DNA of 64,000 bases, from the NCBI GenBank assembly GCA_024234875.1, contig JACKNM010000002.1:558001-622000 (forward strand), read 5' to 3'. The stretch's first letter is position 1. Each line of letters begins with the position of its first letter. A program made the translations under genes and the position numbers. Shown one piece after another: positions 1-8,893 of this stretch. Source of the stretch: Ectothiorhodospiraceae bacterium. Its GTDB lineage: Bacteria; Pseudomonadota; Gammaproteobacteria; HK1. The notes beneath the pieces are model-generated. The model was not told where the DNA came from. It searched no databases and saw nothing but the letters and a program-made list of their open reading frames with translations.

Positions 1-1
1 A

Positions 2-253
2 AGCCCGAGCGGAACCCGCCGTTACGTCCGTCACGGCGCGAGCCCGCGCGGCCTGCTGGCGATGATCATGGCGGCGAAGGCGTACGCGATGTTCGACCGC
101 CGCCTGAACGTGAGCTTCGAGGACCTCGACGCGGCCGCAGCGCCGGCGCTTCGCCATCGCATCCTGCTCAACTTCGAGGGCGAGGCCGAGGGCATCGGCG
201 TCGAGAGTCTGATCGAGGAAATCGTGCGCGAGACGCCGAAGGCGCCGGCATGA
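2..253 (+). CDS. MoxR-family AAA ATPase, C-terminal fragment
   Basis: This is the last 83 codons of a gene that starts before the window. The frame is open from base 2 and ends at TGA. The visible part matches the lid domain of MoxR ATPases: a GASPRGLLAMIMAAKAYA helix, then a predicted helix containing the FEDLDAAAAPALRHRI stretch, and a short acidic tail. Walker A and B lie outside the window. MoxR ATPases are chaperone-like AAA+ proteins that usually act with DUF58 and von Willebrand factor A (VWA) proteins encoded next to them, and exactly those genes follow. The gap to the DUF58 gene is 55 bp, so they are probably co-transcribed. Assignment is by family pattern and context; the exact subfamily cannot be told from the tail. 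Confidence 0.8.
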   Translation, partial: SPSGTRRYVRHGASPRGLLAMIMAAKAYAMFDRRLNVSFEDLDAAAAPALRHRILLNFEGEAEGIGVESLIEEIVRETPKAPA

Positions 254-308
254 CCACGCAATCGCGCGCGATGGCAGGCCCGCCCCGCAGGACGTCTCGC
301 CACCGCGC

Positions 309-1217
309 ATGAGCGTCCCCGAGGCCACCGTCGCCGCCGAAGCGCTGGTCTTCGACACCGAGTTCCTGCGCAAGCTCGAGCGCATCGAGATCGTCGCGCG
401 CAAGATCTTCCGCGGCCAGCTCCGCGGCGAGCACACCACCATGCGTCGCGGGCGCGGGCTGGAGCTCGCCGACTTCCGCAGCTACCAGCCGGGAGACGAT
501 CTCCGCTACGTCGACTGGAACATCTTCTCCCGCCTCGATCGACTGTTCCTCAAGCTCTACGTGTCGGAGGAGGACGTCACCCTGAACCTGCTGGTCGACG
601 CCAGCGCCAGCATGCGCTTCGGCACGCCCTCGAAGTTCGACCAGGCCCGGCGCATGGCGGCGGCGATCGCCTACGTGGGTCTCTGCAATCTGGACCGGGT
701 GTCGGTGAGCGTGTTCGCCGACGGCCTCGGGCTCGGCATGCCGGGGCTGCGGACCAAGCACGCCATGACCAAGATCCTGCGCTTCCTCGAGTCCATCGAG
801 GCGCGCGACGCGACCAACCTCACCGCCGCCGGTCGCGCCTTCGCGGCGCGGGCCCGCCACCCCGGCCTGGTGATGGTGATCACCGACCTCCTCGACTGGG
901 ACGACGCGCGTCCCGGGCTCGAGGCGCTGGTCCATCGCGGCAACGAGGTGGTCGTGGTCCAGCTCCTCGCCGAGGAAGAGATCGCGCCGCCGCTCGACGG
1001 CCCACTCAGGCTGCGCGACAGCGAGACCGGCGAGGAGCTGCGGGTGACCGTCGACGCCGAGCTTCGGCATCTCTATCGACGGCGGCTCGACGCCCATCTC
1101 GCGCGCATCGAGGCATTCTGCCGCGAGCACGCGGTCGAGTACCTTCGCGCCAGCACCGCGATCCCGTTCGAGGACGTGGTGCTGCGCTACCTCCGCCGCG
1201 GGATGCACGTGCGGTGA
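309..1217 (+). CDS. DUF58 domain protein (MoxR partner)
   Basis: This 302-residue protein has the DUF58 hallmark SYQPGDDLRYVDW near residues 58-70 and a degenerate VWA metal site, LLVDASASMRFG, near residue 95. Such proteins are usually cytoplasmic partners of MoxR ATPases in envelope or stress functions, but the specific role here is unknown. There is no signal peptide or membrane segment. It lies between a MoxR gene and a BatA-like gene, and its TGA overlaps the next GTG start as GTGA, which indicates translational coupling. The ATG at 309 was chosen because it leaves a normal-length DUF58 protein. Confidence 0.9.
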   Translation: MSVPEATVAAEALVFDTEFLRKLERIEIVARKIFRGQLRGEHTTMRRGRGLELADFRSYQPGDDLRYVDWNIFSRLDRLFLKLYVSEEDVTLNLLVDASASMRFGTPSKFDQARRMAAAIAYVGLCNLDRVSVSVFADGLGLGMPGLRTKHAMTKILRFLESIEARDATNLTAAGRAFAARARHPGLVMVITDLLDWDDARPGLEALVHRGNEVVVVQLLAEEEIAPPLDGPLRLRDSETGEELRVTVDAELRHLYRRRLDAHLARIEAFCREHAVEYLRASTAIPFEDVVLRYLRRGMHVR

Positions 1218-3070
1218 TCGAGCTCGCGCAACCGTGGGCGCTGCTCGGTCTGCTGTCGGTGCCGGTGCTGATCGCGCTGCACAGCCTGCGACCGAGCCGA
1301 CGCAACCTCGAGATCTCGTCGAGCCTGCTCTGGCGCGAGGCGCTCGAGGAGCGCCGCCGCGGCTTCGGGCTGCGCAAGCTGCTGCGCGACGCGAGCCTGC
1401 TCGCGCTGCTGCTGCTCGCGGTGGTGCTCTCGGTGGCGCTGGCCGACCCGCGCTGGGTGACGCGGGTGGCGGAGGACGAGGACGTGGTGCTGGTCATCGA
1501 CGCCAGCGCCAGCATGCAGACCCGCGACGGCCTCGGGACGCGGTTCGACCGCGCCCGCGCCGCCGCCATCGCGGTGGTGGACGGCCTTCCGTCGGCCGCC
1601 CGGGTGCTGGTGATGACCAGTGCCCGCGAGCCGCGGCTGCGCTCCGGCTTCGAGTCCGACCGCGACGTGCTGCGCGCGCTGATCGGCGGGCTCCGGCCGA
1701 CCGACGAGGCGGGCCGACCGCGGGATGCGGTGGCGCTGGCGCTGTCTCTGTTGCGCAATCGCGAGCGCGGTCGCGTCCACCTCGTGACCGACGCCGCCTT
1801 CGATCAGCGCCTCGACCTCGAGGGCGCGCCGTTGGAGGTGCACCGTGTCGGCGCCGCGGCGCGCAACGTCGCCATCACCCGCTTCGACGTCCGACCGGAG
1901 ATCTGGGCCGAGGACCGCTTCCAGATCCTGCTCCGGCTGCACAACTACACCGACGCGCCGGTCGAGGTGCCGACCCGCATCACGCTCGGCGACCTGAGCG
2001 TGCTGGAGCGCACGGTCGCGCTCGCCGCCGGTGGCGGTCAGACCCTGGTGCTGCCGTTCACCGGCAACGCCTCCGGGGTCGCACGCGCGAGCATCGACAC
2101 CGGCGACGATCTGGCGGTCGACGACACCGCCCAGGCGGTCCTCGCGGCCGAGCGCACGACCCGGGTGCTGCTGGTCGGCGCCGGGAGCTTCTACCTCGAG
2201 AGCATCCTCGCCGCGCTGCCCGGGGTCGAGGTCAATCGCCGGCAGAGCGTCGCCGAGCACGAGCTCGCCGGCGAGGCGAGATGGCACGACGTGGTGGTCC
2301 TCGACCGCGTCGAGACCCCGGCCCTGCCGCGCGGCAACTTCCTGCTCCTCGACACCGTGCCACCCGGGCTCCCCTTCAGCGCCGACGGCATCGTTACCGG
2401 GCCGGTGGTGGAGGCGGTCGGCGCGAGCGCACTGGTGGCCGACCTCGACCTGCTGTCACTGCGCATCGAGCAGGGGCGCCGTATCCGCATCGCCCCCGAC
2501 GCGCCCGGGCTCCAACGCCTCTTCTGGTCGCGGGAGACGACACTCGGCCTCGCCCACATCGACGACGGCCGGCGGCTGGTCTACCTCGGGTTCGACCCCG
2601 CCCGTTCGAGCTTTCCGTTGCAGGCTGCGTTCCCGCTGTTCGTGAGCCAGGTGATGGCGTGGCTCGGCCCTGGCGCGCGTGATGCGCTGCCGACCCAGCT
2701 CGCGACCGGTGAGGCCTTCTCGGTGCAGCTCCCGAGCCGCGTCGACGGCGCGACCGTCGTCACCCCGGACGGCGAGCGGCTGCGCTTCGCCGCGAGCGCC
2801 GGCCCCTTCACCTTCGATCGGACCTCGCGCGCCGGCGTCTACCGCCTGCTCGCCGGCCCGCTCGAGCAGGCGTTCGCGGTGAACCTCGACGACGAGCGGG
2901 AGTCCGACGTGACGCCCCGCGCGATGCCGCCCCCGGCGCCACGCGCGCCGGGGACGAGCGGTGTCGACAGTCAGGTCTCGTTGGCGATCTGGCCCTACCT
3001 CGCGATGGCCGCGCTCGCGCTCGTGCTGCTGGAGTGGACCCTGTGGTGCTGGGGGCGACGCCGTGGCTGA
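1214..3070 (+). CDS. BatA-like membrane protein with VWA domain
   Basis: The 618-residue protein begins with an N-terminal BatA-type segment (LAQPWALLGLLSVPVLIALH) followed by a second hydrophobic helix (ASLLALLLLAVVLSVALA). It then has a VWA domain whose metal site reads VIDASASMQT near residues 94-103. The middle is a long extracytoplasmic region and a last membrane helix lies at the C-terminus (about residues 595-612). This is the topology of BatA/aerotolerance-type proteins that accompany MoxR and DUF58. The start is GTG, overlapping the DUF58 stop; the stop overlaps the next start by 8 bp. The role in envelope stress is inferred from the family only. Confidence 0.82.
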   Translation: MIELAQPWALLGLLSVPVLIALHSLRPSRRNLEISSSLLWREALEERRRGFGLRKLLRDASLLALLLLAVVLSVALADPRWVTRVAEDEDVVLVIDASASMQTRDGLGTRFDRARAAAIAVVDGLPSAARVLVMTSAREPRLRSGFESDRDVLRALIGGLRPTDEAGRPRDAVALALSLLRNRERGRVHLVTDAAFDQRLDLEGAPLEVHRVGAAARNVAITRFDVRPEIWAEDRFQILLRLHNYTDAPVEVPTRITLGDLSVLERTVALAAGGGQTLVLPFTGNASGVARASIDTGDDLAVDDTAQAVLAAERTTRVLLVGAGSFYLESILAALPGVEVNRRQSVAEHELAGEARWHDVVVLDRVETPALPRGNFLLLDTVPPGLPFSADGIVTGPVVEAVGASALVADLDLLSLRIEQGRRIRIAPDAPGLQRLFWSRETTLGLAHIDDGRRLVYLGFDPARSSFPLQAAFPLFVSQVMAWLGPGARDALPTQLATGEAFSVQLPSRVDGATVVTPDGERLRFAASAGPFTFDRTSRAGVYRLLAGPLEQAFAVNLDDERESDVTPRAMPPPAPRAPGTSGVDSQVSLAIWPYLAMAALALVLLEWTLWCWGRRRG

Positions 3071-5825
3071 GGCGCTGACCACGCTGGCGAGCCCGTGGTG
3101 GCTTCTCGCGCTCGCCCTCGTCCCCCTGCTCGTCGCGCTGCGGATGCGCGCGCCGAAGCTCGAGGCACGCGTCCGCTCGATTGCGGGCACGACGCTGCGC
3201 GCGCTGGCGGTGGCGCTGCTGGTGGTGGCGCTCGCGGGGCCGCTCACCGGGGAGCGTTCTCGGCGTACCGACGTGGTGCTCGCGCTCGACGTCTCGCGCA
3301 GCGTCGACCCCGCGGTCGCGGCCGAGGCGCTGCGCCTGGTCAATCGCGCCTTCACCGAGAAGGATCCGGCGGCGCGGATGGGACTGGTGGTATTCGCGGC
3401 CGACGCCGCGGTCGAGGTCCTGCCACGAGCCGAGCTCGAGCCGATCGACACCATCGCGACCGAGGTCGGGCGCGATGCCACCGACATCGCGCGCGCGCTG
3501 GAGGTGGCGAGCAGCGCCTTCCCGGCGGAGGGCCAGCGCCGCATCGTGTTGCTGTCCGACGGCCGGGAGACGCAGGGGCGCGCGCGCGCGAGCGCCACCG
3601 TCGCCCGCTCGCTCGGGATCGAGATCCACACCATCGCCCTCGACGACGCGGCGGACCGCGACGAGGTATCCCTGCGCGATCTCAGCGCGCCGTCGAGCGT
3701 GCGCGTCCACGAGCCGTTCGAGGTGCGGATCAGCCTGGAAAGCGCGGAGCGCACCCGCGCGCACCTCGTGCTGATGCGCAACGGCACCTTGCTGCGCGAC
3801 GCCCGCGTCGACCTCGAGCCCGGCCCGAACGTGTTCTCGTTCGTCGAGCAGGTGACCGAGGCAGGACTGCTCGAGTACGAGGCGGTGATCAACAGCGACG
3901 CCGACTCGATCCAGGAGAACAACCGCTACCAGACCTTCGTCGAGGTGCAGGGGGCCCCGCGCGTGCTCTACGCCGTCGACACGCTCGACGCGCAGCGATT
4001 CGTGCCCGCCGCGCTCCGCGCCCAGGGCCTGTCGGTCGACGAGATCCCCGGCAGCGCGCTGCCCGCCACCATGCACCGGCTCACCGACTACGACCTGGTG
4101 GTGCTCGACGACGTCTCCGGCTTCGACGTCTCGTTGGCCAAGATGGAGCTGATCGAGGACTTCGTGCGCGACGGCGGCGGTGGCCTGATCATGCTCGGCG
4201 GTGACCGCAGCTTCAGCGCCGGCGGCTACTACGACACCCCCATCGAGCGCGTCCTGCCGGTCGACATGGACGTCCGCACCCAGGTGCGGATCCCGAGCCT
4301 CGCGGTGGTGGTGGTGCTCGACAAGTCGGGCAGCATGTCGTCGCAGACCGAGGGCGAGGAGAAGCTCGAGATCGCCAAGAGCGCCGCGCTCGCCGCGGTC
4401 GAGGTGCTGAATCCACTCGACCGCGTCGGCGTGCTCGCCTTCGACGCCGGTTTCGAGTGGGTGGTGCCGATCACCGAGGCGGGCAGCCGACGGGCGATCG
4501 TCGACCGCCTGCGCGCGCTCGCCGCCGGCGGTGGCACCGACCTCTACGTCGGGCTCGACGAGGCGCAGCGCGCGCTCACCGAGCAGCCGGCGAAGGTGAA
4601 GCATCTGATCGTGCTCTCCGACGGGCTGAGCGACACCAAGGCCGACTTCGACGCGCTCGCCACCCGCGTCGCCAGCAAGGGAATCACGATCTCCACCGTC
4701 GCCTTCGGCCACGACGCCGACCGCGAGCTGATGGCGCGGATCGCAGAGGTCGGCAAGGGGCGGTTCTACTTCACCGACAACGTGCGCAACGTGCCGCGGA
4801 TCTTCACCAGCGAGACGATGGTGGTCTCGCGCGGGCTGGTGGTCGAGCGCCCCACCGCACCCGCGCTCGCCTATCCGGGCGAGCTGCTCGACGGTCTCGG
4901 CGGCAACGGCTTCCCGACGCTGCTCGGCTACCAGCGCACGTTCGCCAAGCCCGCGGCGCAGGTACTGCTCGAGTCGCCCGACGGCGACCCGCTGCTCGCC
5001 ACCTGGCGCTACGGCCTCGGACGCAGCGTCACCTTCGCCGCCGACCTCGCCGGGCGTTGGGGGCGGGAGTGGGTCGGCTGGTCCGACTTCGGCCGCTTCG
5101 CAGCGCAGATGGCGCGCTGGACGATGCGCCACCGCGGCGACGAGACACTGACCACACGACTGCGGCGCGATGGCCAGCGCGGCGAGATCGTGGTCGACGC
5201 GCTCGACCGCGAGGACCGTTTCATGAACGGTCTCGACATGCAGGCAGCGGTCGTCGGCCCGGATCGGGAGACCGAGTCGATCGCGCTCGAGCAGGTGGCG
5301 CCGGGGCGCTACCGCGGTGAGTTCACCGCCGATCGCGCCGGGCGCTACTACGTCAACGTGACCGGCCGTGGCGAGGGGATCCAGGTCGGACCGCGCACCT
5401 TCGGGATGGCGGTCCCCTACTCGGCCGAGTTCGTCGACCGCGGGGTCGACCGCGAGACCCTGCGCGACATCGCCGAGACCACCGGCGGCGCGGTGTTGCC
5501 GCTCGGCGGCGCGGCGCTGCCCGCGATCCTCGCCGCGCGCGAGGACGACGTCACCCACCACCAGCGACTGTGGTGGCCGTTCCTGGTCGCCGCGCTGGTG
5601 GCCCTTCTGCTCGAGATCGCGGTGCGCAAGGTGGTGGTGCCGAGCCGTTGGATCGAGCGCTGGCGACACCGCCCCGCGCCGCGCCACGACACCGAGCCCG
5701 GCTACGACGAGCTGGTGGCCGAGATCACCCGCACCCGCGAGCGCCACCTCGAGGCGCTGCGCGGAAACATCGACTACCGCCCCGACGATCCGGAGGCGCG
5801 GGCGCGGCTGTACGTGGGGCGATGA
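3063..5825 (+). CDS. Large VWA / glutamine amidotransferase-like membrane protein
   Basis: A 920-residue protein with two N-terminal membrane helices and two VWA-like domains. The first has the site LALDVSRSVDP (about residue 73) and the second has a complete MIDAS-type DKSGSMSS (about residue 418). Between them is a CARDB-like segment and a GATase1-like section containing GGGGLIMLGGDRSFSAGGYY. A third membrane helix (FLVAALVALLLEIAVR) is followed by a cytoplasmic tail. Proteins of this build are the usual last member of MoxR-DUF58-BatA clusters. The GTG at 3063 was chosen because it begins right before the first membrane segment and overlaps the upstream stop; an earlier start would run through the upstream gene's membrane helix. 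The role is not known. Confidence 0.82.
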   Translation: MAEALTTLASPWWLLALALVPLLVALRMRAPKLEARVRSIAGTTLRALAVALLVVALAGPLTGERSRRTDVVLALDVSRSVDPAVAAEALRLVNRAFTEKDPAARMGLVVFAADAAVEVLPRAELEPIDTIATEVGRDATDIARALEVASSAFPAEGQRRIVLLSDGRETQGRARASATVARSLGIEIHTIALDDAADRDEVSLRDLSAPSSVRVHEPFEVRISLESAERTRAHLVLMRNGTLLRDARVDLEPGPNVFSFVEQVTEAGLLEYEAVINSDADSIQENNRYQTFVEVQGAPRVLYAVDTLDAQRFVPAALRAQGLSVDEIPGSALPATMHRLTDYDLVVLDDVSGFDVSLAKMELIEDFVRDGGGGLIMLGGDRSFSAGGYYDTPIERVLPVDMDVRTQVRIPSLAVVVVLDKSGSMSSQTEGEEKLEIAKSAALAAVEVLNPLDRVGVLAFDAGFEWVVPITEAGSRRAIVDRLRALAAGGGTDLYVGLDEAQRALTEQPAKVKHLIVLSDGLSDTKADFDALATRVASKGITISTVAFGHDADRELMARIAEVGKGRFYFTDNVRNVPRIFTSETMVVSRGLVVERPTAPALAYPGELLDGLGGNGFPTLLGYQRTFAKPAAQVLLESPDGDPLLATWRYGLGRSVTFAADLAGRWGREWVGWSDFGRFAAQMARWTMRHRGDETLTTRLRRDGQRGEIVVDALDREDRFMNGLDMQAAVVGPDRETESIALEQVAPGRYRGEFTADRAGRYYVNVTGRGEGIQVGPRTFGMAVPYSAEFVDRGVDRETLRDIAETTGGAVLPLGGAALPAILAAREDDVTHHQRLWWPFLVAALVALLLEIAVRKVVVPSRWIERWRHRPAPRHDTEPGYDELVAEITRTRERHLEALRGNIDYRPDDPEARARLYVGR

Positions 5826-5913
5826 GGGCGACCGCCGAGCGGTCGTCAGCTCTGCGGCGACATCCGCGGCGAACGAGACGGGTCGCCGCGGGCGAGGCCC
5901 CCAGACCGTCCCA

Positions 5914-5927
5914 TTGACCCACGTCAA
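5914..5927 (+). promoter_or_regulatory. FNR/CRP-family operator-like box
   Basis: The sequence TTGACCCACGTCAA is a perfect dyad of the form TTGAC-N4-GTCAA, flanked by one more pairing base on each side. This is the spacing and half-site of the FNR, ANR, DNR and FixK type regulators (TTGAY-N4-RTCAA). It is centred 63 bp before the ATG of the 2-oxoacid oxidoreductase operon, in the only intergenic region of that operon. Function as an oxygen-linked activator site is an inference. No regulator gene is in the window. Confidence 0.5.
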
Positions 5928-5983
5928 TTGCAGCCTGACCGTCGCAGGGCAAGGTTCCGCACGACCGAGGAGGCTTGAACCCG

Positions 5984-6544
5984 ATGTTCGAGATCCGAAT
6001 CCACGGCCGCGGCGGGCAGGGTGTGGTCACCGCGGCGGAGATGCTGTCGGTCGCGGCCTTCGCCGAGGGGCGGCACTCGCAGGCGATTCCGAGCTTCGGC
6101 TCGGAGCGCATGGGCGCGCCGGTGGTGGCCTACGTGCGGATCGACGACGAGCCGATCGAGATCTGCGAGCCGGTGATGACGCCCCGGCTGCTGATCGTCC
6201 AGGACCCCACGCTGTTCCATGCGGTGGACGTGTTCAGCGGTCTCACGGCCGACGGTTTCGTGCTCGTCAACACGTCGCGAACGCTCGAGTCGCTCGGGAT
6301 CGACGACGCGGTGCGCTCGCTCGCCGAGCACCACGTCGCCACCGTGCCGGCCACCGAGCTCGCGGTGCGCCACCTCGGACGGCCGACCCCGAACACCGCC
6401 CTGCTCGGAGCGCTCACCGCGCTCACCGACGTGATCCACATCGACTCGGTGGTCGAGGCGATTCAGGGCAAGTTCTCGGGCGAGACGGCCGAGCGCAACG
6501 TCGCGGTGGCCCGAGCCGCCCACGCGCTCGCCCGAACCAACTGA
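5984..6544 (+). CDS. 2-oxoacid:acceptor oxidoreductase, gamma subunit
   Basis: This 186-residue protein has the N-terminal motif HGRGGQGVVTAAEML and the downstream SFGSERMGAPV typical of the gamma domain of pyruvate/2-oxoacid:ferredoxin oxidoreductases, which join a CoA-dependent decarboxylation of a 2-oxoacid to electron transfer. The ATG at 5984 was preferred because GGAGG at 5969-5973 sits 10 nt upstream; a TTG at 5975 is only 1-2 nt from that site. It is the first gene of a four-gene operon (gamma, alpha, beta, GltD-ferredoxin fusion) and follows an FNR-like box. The 2-oxoacid used cannot be read from the sequence. Confidence 0.9.
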   Translation: MFEIRIHGRGGQGVVTAAEMLSVAAFAEGRHSQAIPSFGSERMGAPVVAYVRIDDEPIEICEPVMTPRLLIVQDPTLFHAVDVFSGLTADGFVLVNTSRTLESLGIDDAVRSLAEHHVATVPATELAVRHLGRPTPNTALLGALTALTDVIHIDSVVEAIQGKFSGETAERNVAVARAAHALARTN

Positions 6545-6565
6545 GCGGGTCGACCGGAGGTCGAG

Positions 6566-7822
6566 ATGCTGCAGCAGATCGAGGGTTCCGCAGCCGTGGC
6601 ACGCGCGGTGGCGCTGTGCCGGCCGGAGGTGATCGCCGCCTATCCCATCACGCCGCAGACGCACATCGTCGAGGGACTCGGCGAGATGGTGAAGCGCGGT
6701 GAGGTCGGGCGCTGCGTGTTCCTGAACGTCGAGTCCGAGTTCGGCGCGATGAGCGCCTGCATCGGTGCATCCGCCGCCGGCGCCCGCGCCTACACCGCGA
6801 CGTCGAGCCAGGGGATGCTGTTCATGATGGAGGCGGTCTACAACGCCTCGGGGCTGGGCCTGCCGATCGTGATGACCGTCGGCAACCGTGCCATCGGACC
6901 GCCCATCAACATCTGGAACGACTGGAGCGACGCGATGAGCGCGCGCGACGCGGCCTGGATCCAGCTCTATGTCGAGGACAACCAGCAGGCAGTCGACGTG
7001 CACATCCAGGCCTTCCGCCTCGCCGAGGCGGTGAGCCTGCCGGTGATGGTGTGCATGGACGGCTTCGTGCTCACCCACGCCTATACCCGCGTCGACGTCC
7101 CCGATCAGACCCTCGTCGACGACTTCGTGCCACCGTTCGAGCCGCGGCAGATCCTCGACCCTGCCGCACCGGTGACGATGGGGGCGATGGTCGGGCCCGA
7201 GGCCTTCACCGAGGTGCGCTTCCTCGCCCACTTCAAGCAGCTCGAGGCACTGCAGATCATCCCGCAGCAGGCGGCGGAGTTCGCGCAGGCGTTCGGGCGC
7301 GACTCCGGCGGGCTCGTCAGGTCGTTCGAGGCCGAGGGCAAGGAGACCGTGGTGGTGACCATGGGCTCGGTGATCGGGACCATGAAGCCGGTCCTGCGCG
7401 AGATGCGCGAGGCGGGGACCTCGATCGGGGCGTTGACGCTGCGCACCTTCCGCCCGCTGCCGCGCGAGGCGTTGCGGGCCGCGCTGGGCGAGGCCGAACG
7501 GGTCATCGTCTTCGAGAAGAGCCTCGCCACCGGAATGGGGGGCATGCTGGCCGAGAACGTGCGTCTCGCGCTCTCCGGGCTCCCGGTGCGTGTGCACTCG
7601 GTCATCGGTGGTCTGGGCGGGCGCCCGATCACGCGCGAGAACCTGCGGCGGATGCTCGACAAGGGCGTCCGGGATCAGCTCGAGGAGCCGCACTTCCACG
7701 ACGTGCGAATGGACGTGGTCGAGCGCGAGATGCAGCGCTTGCGCTCCACCGCTCGGCCCGGTCCGAGCGCGGAGAGCATCCTGCGCGACGTCGGGCTCGG
7801 CGTCCCCGGCCGCGGATTCTGA
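6566..7822 (+). CDS. 2-oxoacid:acceptor oxidoreductase, alpha subunit
   Basis: A 418-residue protein with the pyrimidine-binding and transketolase C-terminal domains of the alpha subunit. Diagnostic stretches are AAYPITPQTHIVEGL near the N-terminus, ESEFGAMSACIGASAAGARA, and ATSSQGMLFMMEAVYNASG. The NVESEFGAM region carries the glutamate expected to contact the thiamine pyrophosphate aminopyrimidine. It is soluble and should form a heteromer with the gamma and beta subunits. GGAGG lies 5 nt before the ATG, and the gene starts 21 bp after the gamma subunit gene. Confidence 0.93.
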   Translation: MLQQIEGSAAVARAVALCRPEVIAAYPITPQTHIVEGLGEMVKRGEVGRCVFLNVESEFGAMSACIGASAAGARAYTATSSQGMLFMMEAVYNASGLGLPIVMTVGNRAIGPPINIWNDWSDAMSARDAAWIQLYVEDNQQAVDVHIQAFRLAEAVSLPVMVCMDGFVLTHAYTRVDVPDQTLVDDFVPPFEPRQILDPAAPVTMGAMVGPEAFTEVRFLAHFKQLEALQIIPQQAAEFAQAFGRDSGGLVRSFEAEGKETVVVTMGSVIGTMKPVLREMREAGTSIGALTLRTFRPLPREALRAALGEAERVIVFEKSLATGMGGMLAENVRLALSGLPVRVHSVIGGLGGRPITRENLRRMLDKGVRDQLEEPHFHDVRMDVVEREMQRLRSTARPGPSAESILRDVGLGVPGRGF

Positions 7823-7870
7823 CCTCGGGCGAGCAGGCGAGGCGCGGCCCACGAACGGAGGGAAGCGGAG

Positions 7871-8893
7871 ATGGCACGCATTCCGGAGAGCCAGCAGAAG
7901 GTCCGCTTCTATCAGACCGGAACCTTCACCGTCGGCAATCGCCTCCTCGACGAGGCGCAGCGCACGGTCCAGGCGAGCGTCGGGCGCGCGAACGCGATCG
8001 ACTCCGGCCACCGCGCGTGCCAGGGCTGCGGCGAGGCGCTGGGCGCCCGCTATGCGCTCGACGCGGCGATGCGAGCGAGCGGCAACAAGCTGGTCGCCGC
8101 CAACGCGACCGGCTGCCTCGAGGTGTTCACCACGCCCTATCCGGAGACCGCCTGGACGCTGCCGTGGATCCACTCGCTGTTCGGCAACGCGGCCGCGGTG
8201 GGCGCCGGCATCGCGGCGGCGCTGAAGGCGAAGGGCCGCGACGACATCCGGGTCGTCGCCCAGGGCGGCGACGGCGGGACCACCGACATCGGCCTCGGCT
8301 GCCTGTCGGGGATGTTCGACCGCAACGACGACGTGCTCTACGTCTGCTACAACAACCAGGCCTACATGAACACCGGGGTGCAACGCTCGAGCGCGACCCC
8401 GCCGGCTGCGCGCACCGCGACCACCCCGGTGGCCGGCGCCGAGCCGGGCAACGCCTTCGGCAGCGGCAAGAGCGTGCCCTTGATCGCGATGGCCCACGCC
8501 ATCCCCTACGTCGCCACCGCCTCGGTCCACGACCTCCACGACCTCGAGTACAAGATCGAGCGCGCGATGGGCTTTCGCGGTGCGCGTTACGTCGAGGTCT
8601 TCGTCCCCTGCCCCCTGGGTTGGGGCTCACGGCCTGGCGACACCGTCAAGCTCGCGCGGATGGCGGTGGAGTGTGGGCTGTTCCCACTGCTCGAGGCGGT
8701 CGACGGCGATCTGGTCGGGGTGACCAAGATCCGCCGCCGCACCACCGTCGCCGACTACGCGGCGCTGCAGCGACGCTTCGCCCACGTCCTCACCCCTGAG
8801 GGGAAGGGCCAGCTCGATGCGCTGCAGGCAATCGCCGACCGCAACATCTCCCGCTTCGACCTGCTGGAGACGGCGGCAGGAGGCGCGACATGA
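7871..8893 (+). CDS. 2-oxoacid:acceptor oxidoreductase, beta (TPP-binding) subunit
   Basis: The 340-residue protein has the thiamine-pyrophosphate motif GGDGGTTDIGLG...NNQAYMNTG that ligates Mg-TPP. Cysteines in HRACQGCGEAL, ANATGCLEV and VPCPLGWGS are placed as expected for the single [4Fe-4S] cluster of this subunit. A GGAGGG ribosome binding site lies just upstream of the ATG. The stop codon overlaps the next start (ATGA), coupling it to the flavoprotein-ferredoxin gene. With the gamma and alpha genes it makes the catalytic core of a PFOR-like enzyme that is normally oxygen sensitive. Confidence 0.93.
   Translation: MARIPESQQKVRFYQTGTFTVGNRLLDEAQRTVQASVGRANAIDSGHRACQGCGEALGARYALDAAMRASGNKLVAANATGCLEVFTTPYPETAWTLPWIHSLFGNAAAVGAGIAAALKAKGRDDIRVVAQGGDGGTTDIGLGCLSGMFDRNDDVLYVCYNNQAYMNTGVQRSSATPPAARTATTPVAGAEPGNAFGSGKSVPLIAMAHAIPYVATASVHDLHDLEYKIERAMGFRGARYVEVFVPCPLGWGSRPGDTVKLARMAVECGLFPLLEAVDGDLVGVTKIRRRTTVADYAALQRRFAHVLTPEGKGQLDALQAIADRNISRFDLLETAAGGAT

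Noticed and set aside
5975..5983. TTG start for the gamma subunit at 5975
   Set aside because: It is only 1-2 nt after the GGAGG site; the ATG at 5984 has a better distance.
168..8539. Very long open frames on the minus strand opposite the VWA and oxidoreductase genes (up to about 1000 codons)
   Set aside because: They are shadows of GC-rich plus-strand genes: no family motifs, low-complexity Arg/Ala/His-rich translations, and no ribosome binding sites.
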